64,000 nt of DNA from Tolypeutes matacus (GCA_026826555.1 JAKSZT010053883.1:27273225-27337224); one strand, 5' to 3'. Counted from the stretch's first letter, positions 27,376 to 42,174 are shown. Notes: generated by a model not told the origin, from the sequence alone. Made by a program: numbers and translations.

Positions 27376-27579
27376 AGCCGGTTCTAGACCCATGCACTGC
27401 CCCTTCACCGCGCTTCCTCCCACTCGCCCAGACTGCATGCCTCACCCTCAGTGCCAGGCCTCAGAGTTGAGGCTGGCAAAGACCAGTCCTCAGATGCTTG
27501 GACCACGCCCCCCATTGAGGCTGCCTGGAAAAGGTCCAGGGCACTCTGCTGGGGTCTCTACACCCACCTCCAGCATGGG

Positions 27580-28075
27580 AGGCAGTGTGGGAAGTAGGAA
27601 GATGAAAGGCTTTGCATTCAGACTGATGTGGGTGTGAATCCTGGCTCTGCCATAGCCAAGCTCTGTGATTTGGGGCAAGATATTCAGATTTCTCCAAGTT
27701 TCAGTGACCTCACCTGTAAAATGAGGGGACGGTGCTCACTTCAGAGAGCGGTAGGGAAAGTTAAAGGAGGGTATGTAAGCAAACATCAGGTATGGGGGAT
27801 GGCACACGGTAAGGGCTCAGTGGCTATCGTTCTCTTCTCTTCCAGCACCCAAGTGTTGAAACGGGAGATAAATGCATTCATTATCTTGCCTGAGAAAAAA
27901 AGCCATATGAAAGTGAGCACCTGGAATGCTTGGTGCTATTGCTCTTTCTTTCCTCCTCCTTCCAGACCCAGGCATCTAGGGAGTGGAATTATTCAGGCCA
28001 CAACCTTTATGAGCTACCTGACTTTGGGCACGTCTCTGAGCCTCTGTTTCTTCATCTGTTAAATGGGGGAGATGT
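27580..28075 (+). mobile_element. Two sense MIR remnants
   Basis: 27580-27830: GGGTGTGAATCCTGGCTCTG, CCTCACCTGTAAAATGAGGG. 27970-28075: AGCTACCTGACTTTGGGCAC, CTTCATCTGTTAAATGGGGG. Confidence 0.75.
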
Positions 28076-28324
28076 TGAGGACAGAACTGGAGAATCACAA
28101 CCTGGCAACCAATAATTTCCTTGAAGGAAGAGCAAGTTTTTGTCCTTTACACCCTGAGACTGTGGGGGTACTGAATTGCTTTGGAACCTGCTGACACTAC
28201 TCGAGGTGGTCTGTTGTCCCCCTTCAACCTGGGTGGAACTATACAGCCTGGGCCAGGGAGAAAAGGGACGGGCATGCATGACTTAAAAGTCTTGAGACAG
28301 GGTTGGAGAGAGAAGAATTTGTAG

Positions 28325-28378
28325 TGTGTGTGTGCATGTAGTGTGCAGAGTGTGACTGTGAGTACGTGTGTGTGTGCG
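28325..28378. repeat. Imperfect (TG)n repeat
   Basis: TGTGTGTGTGCATGTAGTGT and similar units, degenerate. Confidence 0.75.
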
Positions 28379-28510
28379 CATATGCATGGAAAGCAGGTTA
28401 AACTTTGGGTTTTCTGCAACTTTCAGCTATTCAGATCCTCCTGGCCCCAGGCTGACACTCATGGGAAGGGTCTGGAGCACGCAGCCGACGAGACCAGAGA
28501 GCCGGGTTCA

Positions 28511-28774
<264 letters not shown>

Positions 28775-28794
28775 TCAGACACCGGGGCTGCCAG

Positions 28795-28995
28795 CTCACT
28801 GACGTCACCACTTCCTTCACCAGGGCCACCGCTGCGACCGCTGCCATCACCTCTACACCACGCAGTTAGCCGCAGCACCGGTGCCACCACCTCCATTCTC
28901 ACCGCAGTGACTGCCACTACTCCATCACCACTTGCGATCACACTGTCACTCTCACTGACACCACTGCCACCCATCTCCCAGCGCCTTCACCATTC
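28795..28995. repeat. Degenerate CAC/CAT-type trinucleotide tract
   Basis: Repeated CAC, ACC, CAT, TGC triplets (for example TGCCACCACCTCCATTCTCA near 28881) over about 200 bp. On the transcript it is GTG/GGT-rich. It starts about 65 nt upstream of the sushi 8 acceptor. Confidence 0.6.
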
Positions 28996-29884
28996 CCATC
29001 ATCAGCCTTTCATAAAATACCGTGGCTCAGTTGTGACTGCACTGTTATGAATGTAGAACTCAGTTCAATTTGATTTGAGAACACAAGCATTGCTACATAG
29101 ACAAAGCCTTGCAATTTTGTATAATGGAACAAACATTATCAGTAAGAGGGAGTGACAAGATAATTAAGTATAACTCCATGCATTCAATCAGAAGGCTTTG
29201 CAAAGGAGTTTGGGAGTTGGTGGTTGAACGGTGGTTGTGAGATTGCAGGGAGTTACTGAAGTTGGGCGCTCTCTGTTGCAGGGCAAACAGCCAAAGACCC
29301 ATCACATTAAAACCATGCTCAGAGAAAAATCAGATGTTTTTAGGAAGTGGCAAAGTAGAGTGCAACACAAACACGAGTGACTTAGATGTACTAAAAATTC
29401 AAAAGCTCAGGAATTTGGGAGCTGCTTGCAGTCAAATATCTAAACGAGCCTAATAAAACAGGTGTTTCCAAACATGGAAAGAAGGAATAAATGAATAAAA
29501 GAACGAGTGAGTGAATGACTGAACAAATGCAGCATGAGAGTGCACCAAAGGAAATGGTCTAAAGGAAAGTCCAGAGAGACTGACTTTTTGAGGCAGCTGC
29601 CACAACCCAGAGGTGGTAACAGGGCTCAGTCCTCATCTGTGACATCATTCGCAAGCTGTGGCTGGCAGACCCTGGGTGCAGGAGGTTTGGGAGGCCACAG
29701 GATAAATGATGCTTATTTGCTTGGAATGTCAGTTTTGGGGGTATGCAGTCACTCTGTCTGCTATTAGGAGGGCTCCAGTGGAAAAGTTTGAGAAGCACTG
29801 GCCTCGGGCAGCTGTGTACACTGTTACTAATTATACGCTCTAGTCTGGAGTTGCAGTATCTAAGACCTTATGCCTAATATTGCC

Positions 29885-30095
29885 TTTAGACAGTATACCA
29901 CCAGCTACTGCCCACGGCTAAATCTAGCTCTTGGCCTATTTTTGTAAATAAAGCTTTATTTGTTTACATATGCCTATGGCTGCTTTTGGGTTGTGATGGC
30001 AGAACTGAGTCATTATGGCAGAGAACATATGGCCCACAAGACCTAAAATATTTATTAGCTGATCTTTTACACAAGTCTGCCAGCCTCTGGTACAT
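29885..30095 (+). mobile_element. hAT-like nonautonomous DNA element, copy 3
   Basis: TTTGTAAATAAAGCTTTATT, CCTATGGCTGCTTTTGGGTT, AGACCTAAAATATTTATTAG, ACAAGTCTGCCAGCCTCTGG. Same orientation as copies 1 and 2. Confidence 0.6.
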
Positions 30096-30239
30096 AGTGT
30101 CCTATCACAAGCCCTCCTCTTTTGAGATCAGGTTTCAAAAGCATGTTCTTTGCTTTTATCTGGCTTTAATCATTAACACCATCAATGACCTGCCATCACG
30201 ACACCCCAGCCACATCTGTAAAATGTTGTCAACATAGCA

Positions 30240-30575
30240 AGTTCAGTCCCTGCTCAGGGCCTTTGCACCTGTGGGTCCTTCTGTAACTGCAGCTCTTCCT
30301 ATGACAGCTCCATCTCGTCAATTCATTATCAGCTCCGATAGCCCCTCGGTGGCCAGGCCTCTTTGATCACCTTCTTCTGAGCTCATCCCTTAATTCCCTT
30401 CTATCAATTGGATCACTTTATCTTGTTTTGTTCTTTTCCTTTAACGCGATATGCAATAATCCTGCTAATTTATTTGTTTGCTTCTTTACTATATATCACC
30501 TGTACATCTCTATAAGAACAGGAACCTTGGCTGTTTTGCTCCCTCAAAAAATATTTGTTGAATGAATGAACAAAT
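30240..30575 (+). mobile_element. L2 LINE 3' end
   Basis: GCTCAGGGCCTTTGCACCTG, GGTGGCCAGGCCTCTTTGAT, CTCTATAAGAACAGGAACCT, and the tail AATATTTGTTGAATGAATGA. Confidence 0.8.
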
Positions 30576-30759
30576 CATTATCTGACACATACTGAATTTA
30601 TTTGTAAAGTCCAATAAAGAGATTCATCTTCTTTCTTCCCAATTAAAAACAGACTTAGCTTTCTTCTCTAGCTTTACAGTGCACTGCACAAATGTAAATG
30701 ATTCCCTAGAAGAAAAATAGCTCACTGTTCTAACCATACACGAAAAGAATATTTATACG

Positions 30760-31000
30760 GGAGGCAATAGAGTGCAGTGATTAAGTGCCTGCGTTTGAGA
30801 GTCAGATACGGGTTTTGATCCAGGCTCTGCTACGTGTTAACTAGATGGCCTTGGCTGAGAGCGCTCTTGACCTCTGAGCCACACCTGCACCAGGGATTAA
30901 CAATAGTACCTAGATCGGCAGGTTTTTGTGAAAATTAGAAGAGATAATATAGCAGGGAGCTTAGCAAGGCGCCTGCTCAGTAGATGGTAGTGATTATACT
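30760..31000 (+). mobile_element. MIR remnant
   Basis: GAGTGCAGTGATTAAGTGCC, GATCCAGGCTCTGCTACGTG and a degenerate 3' part. Confidence 0.7.
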
Positions 31001-31439
31001 TCCCTCTCCTTTTCTTGTTCTCACTTTTCCTCTTTAATGCTCCTGAATGTGAGCTGCTTGGCAAGCCCCGAGAAAGGCTGGATCCACGTGGTACAGACAG
31101 GATGTTAGATGTTACCCAGTCATGTTTACTTAATAAAGCCAAGCCGGCACTAATCGCCCCTGGCATTTCTGTACAATCCCCTGTCAAACACATACTATAC
31201 AGTTAACACAGGGGTGGGCCATTCCCTCTTCCCCAGAGCAGTCCTGGTATTTGCTAACTGATGACAGCAACAGGAAAGGTGACCTTTGCCAAACCTCGGT
31301 TATGCTCAGAACACCGGGTCAGGTTGTCACGGCCTTCCTGGAGCCCAGGCTAGGAGCCTGGGCCACTCCCCCGTCTCGGGACCTACCCAATGATCAGGGC
31401 AGTTTGCCCAAGGAAACTCTCATATTAGAATAAACCATC

Positions 31440-31860
31440 CATTCATTTGTTCATTTCTTCATCCATCCAGAAGGCACTGAGTGAGCACCTGCTGCATGCA
31501 TGCAGTGTGGGGGAGTCCGGGAGGCACGGTTGTGGCCCCTACCCCCAAGAACTTTCTGGGGGATGGCAAGTAGGTGGCCAACTCTGAGAAAAGGCAGAAT
31601 TCTGGCCTTGACAATGTGTTGAAGATGTAGAAGTAAAATGCCTCCCGCCAGAGGCTACAGCGATTTATTCTGAGAGGGGAGTTTAGGAGGCAGTGCCATC
31701 TGAGATGAACCTTGAAGGAAGAATAGGTTTTCTACAGGGCAGGCTGTACAGGAGAACACAGCCTGAGAAAGGCGCAGCAGCATGGGCGTGCCCAGGGAGG
31801 CCATCCCGCATGGCAGTGCTGAGGACATGGCGGAGGTCAGATAAGGCAAATCTGTGGGGG
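31440..31860 (-). mobile_element. L2 LINE 3'-end remnant
   Basis: CATTCATTTGTTCATTTCTT, GAGTGAGCACCTGCTGCATG, then GAGATGAACCTTGAAGGAAG: antisense L2. Confidence 0.65.
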
Positions 31861-31883
31861 GATTTGTCAGAGCAGTTATGGGC

Positions 31884-31900
31884 TTTTTTTTTTTTTTTTT
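31884..31900. repeat. T-run (17 nt)
   Basis: Homopolymer of T; it could be the tail of an antisense retroelement, but the flank is not recognised. Confidence 0.8.
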
Positions 31901-33199
31901 AAAGCCATACCCATCAGGTTGAGAACAGTTCAGAGAAAATACATGTCTGGTTTTAATTATTCATAATGCTCTTTTCTCCAGAGAGAGGAACTGAGCAGTC
32001 TCTTCAGCACGCCACCCTCCTTATTGCTGGTAGGTCCTTCTATTGCTTATCCCAGTAATTTCCAAAGTTTGTTCCATCAAAGGCTAGTCTCTTGAGATGG
32101 CTTAGGAAAAAAGTCATCCATGGTCAAATATGCTTGGGAATTGTGACATGCCAGACCTCCGTGGAATTCCTATGTATCGGCATACTGGAAGTTCTGTGAT
32201 AACCTCTTTAAGTCGGTCTCAACCCAGGGACCTTCCCAACACTACCTAACCATGCAAACTTCTTTTTCTTGAACACCAATGAATATTCCATGGAACCCCA
32301 GGGAACAGGAATTGTTTATGTAACCTGCAGCCCCCTTGCTGCCCTCTGGTGGGATCTTAATCTTAGGTGGGGTTCAGTGGTCCCAGGCACTTTCTCCATG
32401 GGTGAATGGGTGCCCGGATTTTTCAGGAGAAGGACTCCCAGTGAACGCTGTAAGGAGATATTCCTTGCATGAGTGTTAAGTGGGTGAGGCCTTTATCAGA
32501 ATAAAGGCACAGGATCCTGGAGACCCTCACCTTCTCTACACATTGCTAAGTGCTCATCTCCATGGGAAAGATGGATGCATAAAAAGCCAGAAGTGGGGTT
32601 TTCAGCCCCATTACAGGGTCACTGGGGTCAGAGATATGCTTCATCCACCCTTTGCTGACACAGCAACAGGGTGAAAGTGTGACGGCAGTGGCACGGCACA
32701 GGTGCCTTGCAGCCCGGCTTTGGAATCACTGTGGAAACCTCCCTCTACCCCAAACACAGTGGAGTAAGGAGATGGTAATGAAGACAGCTGCTGTATAATA
32801 AACACAAGCTCGAGCTGAGGCAGAGTCACTTGTTCAGGGAGATGAGCGATGGAAGAGGCACTTCAGAGGAGATGAGATGATGCATCCCAGGGAGGAGGCA
32901 GGACCAATCATATAAATTATCTAATATCAAGACTTGGACGTTTGAGCATTCCTCATTTTTGGTAGCTCTTTGTCATGCTTCTCCATATCTGGCTACTGCA
33001 GTATATAATTAATTGAATTTCGATTATTTGTCTTTGGCTTCCAGTCCTTACTGAGACCCGCACTAAACTAAGAACCAGAACATCGGCTCTTCCAATCCGG
33101 AGCCTGAAGCCATCATCAACTGATACCTCCTCTACGTTCCTCTTCGCTCCCTGAGTTTCAGCCCCAATGAACAACCCTCCATTTCTAGGACCCACTTTT

Positions 33200-34380
<1,181 letters not shown>

Positions 34381-36282
34381 TCAGAGCAGAACGCTGGGGA
34401 TTTCAGCTACACACAGCCTTGGTTTAGCTAATCTCTGCAAACTTCAGAAGACCAGGTAGTATCTCCACGGGCTCGGGGCCTGAAGACCAAAGACAAGAGC
34501 TCTCAGAGCCAGCGTGCTCAGTAGGAACCCTAATTCTTCTGGGACAAAAGGGTCCTGGTAGCCAAAGATGCTTTGGTTACAAGCCTCCCTTTCAAACAAT
34601 TTTTTTTTTTTTCTATTTTGGAATAATTGTAGGTTTACAGAAAAGTGGCAAAGATAATACAGAGAATTCCTATGGACCTCCCACCATCTCTTCCATTGTT
34701 AACATCTCACATTTCCACGGTTCATTCGTGCTAAACTAAGAAACCAGTAAGGGTACATTACTATGAACTAAACTCCAGACTTTATTTGGATTGCACCAGT
34801 TTTTCTGCTAATGTCCTTTTTCTGTTTCAGGGTCCAATCCACTTATCACATTCTCTTTTTAAAATTAGCTTTTAAAATTATTCCCTCCCCCCAAAAAAAG
34901 TGAGGACATGCTTTATATATTTTCATGTAACTTTCTTTCTTCACTTAATACTGTATTTTGGACATATACATCTATTTCATTTTTGTTTTTCTACAGAAAT
35001 AGATGTTACTGTATTTCACTGTTTCACATCAGACCAAAATGAACACCCCAATCTTTACATGGCTTTGCATACTTCATATTCACCTGACTTGTAGGAATAA
35101 TTCTTTTGGGGGGGAAGTATAGATATTTTTAAAAATGGTCCTCCCAAATGATTATACCAATTTATATTTCCCCTAAACATTATTAATGTGGCTATTCTCC
35201 CCAAACCTCACCTCACCAATATGATATTCTGATCTTGTAAAGGATATTCTGTATTTAAATATTTGTCCATCTGCTAGACCAAAATGAAATCTCATTGGTG
35301 TTTTGAGTTTAGATAATTCAGTACGGTTGGGAATCTTTGCATATATTTACTGGCTATTCATATATCTTATCTTTTACTTATCCTAATTGAGTTCTCTTTT
35401 TTCATTATATGTGTTTTATTTCTTCTTTTATATATTCATTGCTAATATTTTCTCTTAGTGTCTGGTCCTTCTTTTCCCTTTAAATTTTGTATATGGTGTC
35501 TATTTTGGAATAGAAGTTATTCACTTTTATGTCATTAAATAGGTTAATTTTTTCCTTTAAGGATACTGGGTGTCATGTTATGCTTGGGAAAACCCTCTTG
35601 CCTCTAAAAGAATTAAAGCACAAAATTTAATATTTTCCCAGTACTTGTATAGTTCCATTTTTTGAGGTTTATAGTCTTATTGTTTTTCCAAATGGACACT
35701 TAATTGTCCCAATTTCTATGAATTCTTTCTTCTTGTGTATTTTGTCCATCAAAACACAGTTTGCCTCCTCCTTAGCATTTACCATTGTCTGTACTTACTT
35801 TGTTTCCTACCTATCTCCCCAACAGAATACAGTTTTCATGCATGTGGGCCCAGGTCCTGCTCACTATTGGGGCTCAGTGCCGAGGATATGCCCGACACTT
35901 TGGATGGTGCTTGTGGACACCTGTGGGATGGAGACACACAGGGACTCAACCGTCCAGGCTTCCCTCACTGGTCTGAAATGCCACCTTGGTTGTGGGTCTC
36001 CTCGGCTCTCTCCTTGGGTTCCAGGGCTGCCCTCCTTTGTGGTACCAGGAACAACGCTATTGCAGTTTTGATCTTCTTTCAGGGCAAGTTCCCCTTCATA
36101 TTTCCCCCTCTAAATTTCTTAGCTAATTCCCCAAATTTACTTGTTCAGGTAAACTTTATGGTTATCAAGTTCCAAAAAATCCCAATGAGATTTTTGATTG
36201 GAATTGCACACATTTATTGAGCAATTTGGGGGGAGAATCGACATCTTTATGTTACTTTTTTTTTCTCAACCAGTAACATTGT

Positions 36283-36742
36283 AGATATCTGTGATGGTTA
36301 GCCTAATGTGTCAACTCAGCCAGGTAATTGTGTCCAGGTGTTTGGTCCAGCAGGCACTGGGCTAATTGTAATACAAGAGCATTTATGGACTTCAATCACC
36401 AGTGAGTTTACTGTGTGGATGGCTGATTACATCTGCATCAGTCAGGGAGATTGGATCAGCAATGGGTGATGCTTTTATCCAATCAGTTGAATGCCTTAAA
36501 GGGAAAGTGATTTTAACATTCAGAGAGAATTTCCCAGCTCGTTGTTGGACAGGCAACTTCTCCCAGAAACTCATCCAGGACGTTTCATCAGACTTTCATT
36601 GGAGCCCCTGGTTTGCAGCCTGCCTGCAGAACCTGGACTTGTGCATCCCCACGGTCACGTGAGAGACTCTTTTAAAATCTCAAATTATTGACAGATATCT
36701 CCTGTTGATTCTGTTTCCTGAGAGAACCCTGACTAATACAAT
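36283..36742 (+). mobile_element. LTR-like repeat inside the antisense L1
   Basis: Starts TGTGATGGTTAGCCTAATGT, has CCAATCAGTTGAATGCCTTA and ends CCTGAGAGAACCCTGACTAA-TACA. A widespread mammalian repeat with LTR-style ends; family name uncertain. L1 text continues on both sides. Confidence 0.6.
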
Positions 36743-36919
36743 ATCTTAATTGAATTAAGGCTTAGTTTATGTACGTTGGTAAAGTTTTATGTTTCTTTTC
36801 TTTGCACACTTCTTGTTAAATTCCTTCCTTAGCAGTCTATAAGCATATGGGTTTTTGGTACAATTGTGAGTGGGAATAAATTTTTAGCTACATTTTCTAG
36901 TTATTTATTGTTGGATCTA

Positions 36920-36960
36920 TTTATATTTATCTATCATCTCTATCTATCATCTATCATCAT
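36920..36960. repeat. Degenerate (ATCT)n repeat
   Basis: TTTATCTATCATCTCTATCT-type tetranucleotide units. Confidence 0.75.
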
Positions 36961-37714
36961 AGTTTCAGTTGCCACTTAGTTTTCATAGAATCCAAGTGAT
37001 TCTCTTGGATTTCCTAGGTAGGTTTTTCAGATACAGGTGGAGATTGCTCAATACCAGGAGCTCTTGTGGCTTTTCTCAGTGGCTGTGGTTTGTTTTACTT
37101 CCCCTGGCAGGCTTCCCCTCTGAGGACTTCAGACGGACTGAAGACAGATGGGCTGCTTTCTCTCAGGGCATTCGGCAGGAAACAGGCTGGCAGGCTGGGG
37201 CCACACTTGATTGAAAAGGGGGAGAAGGAGCTCCCCAGGAGGTGAACAAATAATCATCGTCACTGTGGTGCCAAACTGCCCCTTCCTTCTCTGCTTTCTC
37301 CATGTTACTCAACAGCACTGTGAAATAGGTAGGCGATGGTTGAGGCAGACCAAGCAGTGAGCTGAGCGGTGCCCCTGGATGCGCTCTTCCTCAAGGAGGA
37401 AGGAGGGAATGAGACATGAAGTTTGGGTAGTATGAAAGGGAGTGTGTTTTCTTTGGATTTAATAGCATGAGATGTGACCCAGAGGCAGAGGGGAGGTTGA
37501 GGTGCATGTGGGAAGAAAGGTAGATGTCATAGGGAAGATAATGAGCATCTCAAAATTAGGCAGAAGAGTTTTGGTATTATTCTCTTTACTAGAAATAGAG
37601 ACTGACTGAAGTCCCTGAGGGTGAGTAATTTAGTAAATAAGCAAGTGAGTTGTTTGATGAATGAATGAATGAAATCATAGGAGGTTTACTCTGATGAAGT
37701 TGAGAAGAGACTAA

Positions 37715-37920
37715 GAAATGAAAGGAATCACATTTATTTAGCAACCATGTGTACGAGACACTTTCACATCATTACATTTAATCTTCACAAGCATCTTTAC
37801 TTGGTAGATAATCATTCCATCTTTAAGATGAGAATAATGTGGTTCAGAGAGGATAAGTAACTTGCCCAGGGTCAAGGGCTGGTTAAAGAGAAAGCAGAAA
37901 TTATCATTACATAATTACAG
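37715..37920 (-). mobile_element. MIR remnant
   Basis: GTTCAGAGAGGATAAGTAAC, CTTGCCCAGGGTCAAGGGCT. Confidence 0.7.
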
Positions 37921-38264
37921 CCCGCATCAGATCTCAGTGCTTCGTGCTATCCCCCGATGATGTTGCCTACACCTCCAGGAGGAGCAGTTTGTGGCCAAGA
38001 GCCAGGCATGTGTTGGAGAGTTTACATGTGAATCATACACAATGTTAACAGGCTGATATTCAAGACTATGGATTAAAAATACCAGTTCATTGCATTCAGC
38101 TTCGTTGATCTGATAATCAGGCAAAGTCAAAGACTTGGCATTGATGAGGTCAAGACAAGTGTCAGGAGTTGGGGAGAGGAGAAAGCTTTGAGATTCTTTG
38201 AATGCAGAAACAATATAACTTGACAACTGAAAAGACAGAAGCTGAAGTTGCAAACCTCTTTCTG

Positions 38265-38860
38265 CATTCATTTATTTAAACATCTCCTATGTGCTGGGTG
38301 CTAGGATATGATGGTGAACTTGATAGTCATGGAGTCATTTTCCAGGAGCTACTGGAGATGGGCAACACATCTGCATACACAAACCCATGAAAAGATGTTA
38401 GGTTGTGGCAAGGAAGGAAATAGCAGAGTGCTTAGGCAGGGTAACCATTGAGTGGTTGGGAAGACAACTCTAAGAAGGGGACATTGAAGCAAGAGGAAGG
38501 CTCAAAAGGTGCCCACCATGGGAAGATCTGGGCAGCCTGAGGGGTGGAAGGGACCTTTCCACATATAAAGGGCAGCACGTGCAAAGGCTCCAAAAGGGAG
38601 CCAGCCTGGAGTACCTGAGCAATGGAAAGGCCACTGAGGCAGGGCCGAGAGAGGCAGGTAGAGGCCAGATCATGTGGGACCTCATGGATCAGGCAAGAAG
38701 TTTGGATTTTATTCTATGAGCTAAGGAAAATCATTGAAGGCTTTGAAGCTGAGGCCTAACAAGATCCGATTTACATTTTCAGATCCCTCCTGCTGCCCAG
38801 GTGAGAGTGGATTGGCAAGGGAGAGTGGATGCAGGGGAATTAGCTAGGAGGCTGCTGTAG
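38265..38860 (-). mobile_element. L2 LINE remnant
   Basis: TCTCCTATGTGCTGGGTGCT, CAGCACGTGCAAAGGCTCCA, GCCAGATCATGTGGGACCTC, GTTTGGATTTTATTCTATGA: extended antisense L2. Confidence 0.75.
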
Positions 38861-38919
38861 GAGTCTCATAACTCTCTTTATTAAAAATCCCTGATGATCA
38901 CCATTAAAGATGCAGTTAA

Positions 38920-39056
38920 TAATGAAAGATGCTGTTAGTGCGGGAAAGTGTGGGAGGGGGAAGGGATGGGGCATATGGGAATCCCCTGTGTTTTTGATGT
39001 AGCAGTTATGTAATATAAAGCTTCTTAAAAAATAAAAAAAATTAAAAAAATAAACC
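38920..39056 (+). mobile_element. 5'-truncated L1 3' end
   Basis: GGGCATATGGGAATCCCCTG, then GCAGTTATGTAATATAAAGC and an A-rich tail. Same lineage as 5759-6207 and 60227-60527. A CA-rich patch follows at 39066-39122. Confidence 0.65.
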
Positions 39057-39654
39057 ATTTCCTAAAACACACACACAAAAACATTGCCTAACCCCCCCAC
39101 AAACGCACACATACACACATACAATGCAGTTTAAATGAAATGACCACTTTTACGAAGACCTTGATTGAACACCTCTTGTAGAAATTTATAAATGCTAGTT
39201 AGAGGTTCTAATCAGTAGAAATATTCCAGGCCAAAACAGACTTTTAGGCTGTCCTGAGCCGGAAGCAGCAGCCCTGTAGGTGAGCTTTTTTTTTCTTTCT
39301 TTTTTTGGCTTCTAACACTCAAAACAGTTTACGAATTTTACTCCCATTGTGCCCCCAGGTGAGGACGTAATGAAAGAGAAGGCAGAGGTGAAAAAGCATC
39401 GCTTCATATTGATGTATCACTTCTATGCCTGTTTGTTTCTTTGGGCCACAGACGTGAACTGGCAGACTCCAAGGATATGGGACCATGCTTGTGTGTTGAG
39501 TTCTGTGCTGAGAGCTGCGGATATGTGGAAGGCACTGTCCTTGTGCTGGAGGATTAGGCTGCTTATTGAAATAGACACGCGAAACATGGTAATAGATGCA
39601 ATAAGCACTGAAAGTGGGATAAAGTGTTATCAAAATAACTGAAGGAGAAAGAGA

Positions 39655-39860
39655 ACTAAACATTTGTGGAAAATCTCCTGTGTGCCAAGTACTTTATGTA
39701 TATTGTCTAACATCTTCATAAAATCCCTGCAATTTAGAGTCTCTTATCTCCATTTTGCTGATGGGAAAGCTGAAGTTCCAAGGGAAAAATATAGGAAACT
39801 TGCCTGGGGTCAGAGCCAGTATTGAAACCATATCTGTCTGGTACCAAAGGCCTTTCTGTT
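39655..39860 (-). mobile_element. MIR remnant
   Basis: TGTGTGCCAAGTACTTTATG, GATGGGAAAGCTGAAGTTCC. Confidence 0.6.
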
Positions 39861-40216
39861 GTAACGTCGTCTTCATTTGGTTGAGAAAATCAAGGAAAAT
39901 GTCAAGGAGAAGGTGACTTTGAGACAGTTTTGGAGAAAGCAAACAAAATTACAAGATTGAGAGAGGAAGATCCAAGAGAAGAACAGCATGTCCAGAGCCT
40001 CCCTGGACCTGGTCTCCCTCCCAGCCTTTCAGTCCCCCTTTTCTGTCACGGCCAGGGTGAGCCTTCAGAACCACACATCTGACCCAGTCACTCTTCTTTC
40101 CCTACAGATAGGGGTTGGCCCAGGCGCCTTCTGCCACCCCCTCACCCTTTACCCACCACCTTTGGGGCCTCTCCTCTGCCTAGAAGGCACCTGCCTCTGC
40201 ACGTGTCCCCATACCC

Positions 40217-40672
40217 TCTGCGGGGGGTTGAATAGTGCCCCTCCCAAAAGCTGTGTTCAGGCCTCATCTCTGGTCCTTGTGACTCTGACCTTACTGGAAA
40301 CAGGGCCTTTGAAGATGGAACCAAGTTAAGATGAAAGGTGAGGTCACACTGGATTGGGGTGGACCTTAAATCCAATGACTGGGAGGAGGAGAGGGCGATG
40401 TGTATAGAGAGACATAGATAAAGGAAGGGGCCACGTGAAGACGGGGAAGAGATTGGAGGATGTGTCTACTAGGCAAGGAGTGCCGGGGACGGCCTGTCCA
40501 GCAGAAGCCAAGACACAGGCATGGGCAGATTCTTCCCCAGGGCCTCGAGAGGGAGCACGGCCTACTGACACCTTGGCTTTGGAATTCTAGCCTCCATGAG
40601 AAAATAGACTTGTGGTTTTAAGTCATTCGGGTGGTGGTCCTTTGTTCTGGCAGCCCTCAGAACCTGGTACGC
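40217..40672 (+). mobile_element. MLT1-type solo LTR
   Basis: GGGGTTGAATAGTGCCCCTC, CTTACTGGAAACAGGGCCTT, CACACTGGATTGGGGTGGAC, CGGCCTACTGACACCTTGGC. A near-complete ERVL-MaLR LTR without internal sequence. Confidence 0.75.
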
Positions 40673-42174
40673 CACCTGACTAGCTTGGGTAGCAACCTGG
40701 GCACTCATGATACCCTGCAGCCTGATGCCAACCATCATGCCAGTCCAGGTAACCAGCCCACTGGGCTTCTGGCCCTCTCTCCAATTCCCCTCTGGGGCTG
40801 CCCTGAAACTGCCGGCTCTCTCCCTGGGGCTGGCTCTTGACTCACTTGGCTGCCGCCTGCTTCAACTGCAGAGGTGCCTCGGATTGGTGGGGCTGTCCCC
40901 GTTCAAGTTTGGGGTCCCCATGCACCTTTTCAAGGTGTTTTCACCTAGGCCCACCTCCTACAGTCATCCACTGGCAGGTCCCCGGCTGAGTGGCTCCCAC
41001 CTGATCCTCACCCCCTTGCCTCTGCCCAGCAGCCCATCACCAAGACTCCATCCTGCTTTGCCACAAGGCTGGCAAGATTCATAACGCTCAGCTTCAGTGA
41101 CAGGAAGAGACTGAATCTAAGGATCTAGGAGAGGACCAAATTCTCACCGCGGGAGCCTGCCCCTGTCACGAGCTGTTCACACACCAACTTTCCGTAAAGC
41201 AGGTTAAACCTGCATCTAGGATCAGAGTCTTCAGTTCTCTCCGTTGAAAATCTTAATGCATTGGGCTCTTTTGGATACTGCCTACCTCGCTGTTTACAAG
41301 TGGTTTATCTGTATCCACTGCACACAGAAGAGTGGAAAGATGTGCAAAAATGAGAAGAAACAAAACCTATGGCATCTCAACATGTCGCTTTCACTTGTCT
41401 TCTGACTGGGGTCCTAGGATATGTAGAGGGTTTCAGGCCAGTCCCAAGCAACTGCTATCACTGCATGGACACTATAGATGCTGCAGGGATACAAGTCATC
41501 ACAGTGGGTCTTTACATCAGGGAAATGGCAAGGAACCAACAGCTGCTGCCAGAGGAAGGGGGTCAGAAATCACTCCTGTCCCCACATGAAATACAGCTTA
41601 AATTATTCTCAGTGACACTGGAAATGGCAATAAGAAAATAATGCTTGTTTTACAAAATGCCCCCCTCTGTGCCACCCAGACTGCAAACCAACAATTAAAC
41701 CATGATCATAATAGCAGACAATAATAATTAAAGCATCATGCTATTCAAAGAGTAAAATCCAAGAAGACAGCACAAAGCCCAAAGCAAGCATTGGTGTCTA
41801 GAGCAAAATTAGAGGATTTTCTCTCCTGGGGCCAGCTGGTATTCAACAGAAAAAAAAGATTCTTTTGTTATTTTCAAAACTGAAAGAATGAAATGGCGCT
41901 TCAGGTCGCTGAAAAGGCTGAATAGCGTCCAGGGTGGTGACTGGTGTTCTGGAAGGTGGGGGCAGCGCAGCAAACGCAGGGTTTAGGAGACGGCTGGATG
42001 ACCTTAGATCAGTTGTCTATCATCTCTTCATCATCACCCTGTACGTGGAGGCTCTGCGGTGTCCTGTCATTAGGCAGAGCCTGCCCTGTGGGTGTCAGGG
42101 ATTCTGTGAGAGCAGATTGCTCTTTAGCCCTTCTTGGAAGATATGTTTTCCATAAAATAAAAGGCTTGGGCTTC

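Larger units (their letters stand above)
34590..36960 (-). mobile_element. Old L1, antisense, interrupted
   Basis: Begins with a T-run (the tail), then TAATTGTAGGTTTACAGAAA and CTTTATTTGGATTGCACCAG (3' end), continuing through ORF2-like antisense text (GATTTTTGATTGGAATTGCA near 36188). It is interrupted by a GC-richer segment (about 35745-36065) of unknown type and by an LTR-like repeat at 36283-36742. Confidence 0.7.

Noticed and set aside
35718..36220. Overlapping plus-strand frames up to 161 codons
   Set aside because: They cover a GC-richer patch between antisense L1 pieces; no domain was found and the frames conflict with each other.
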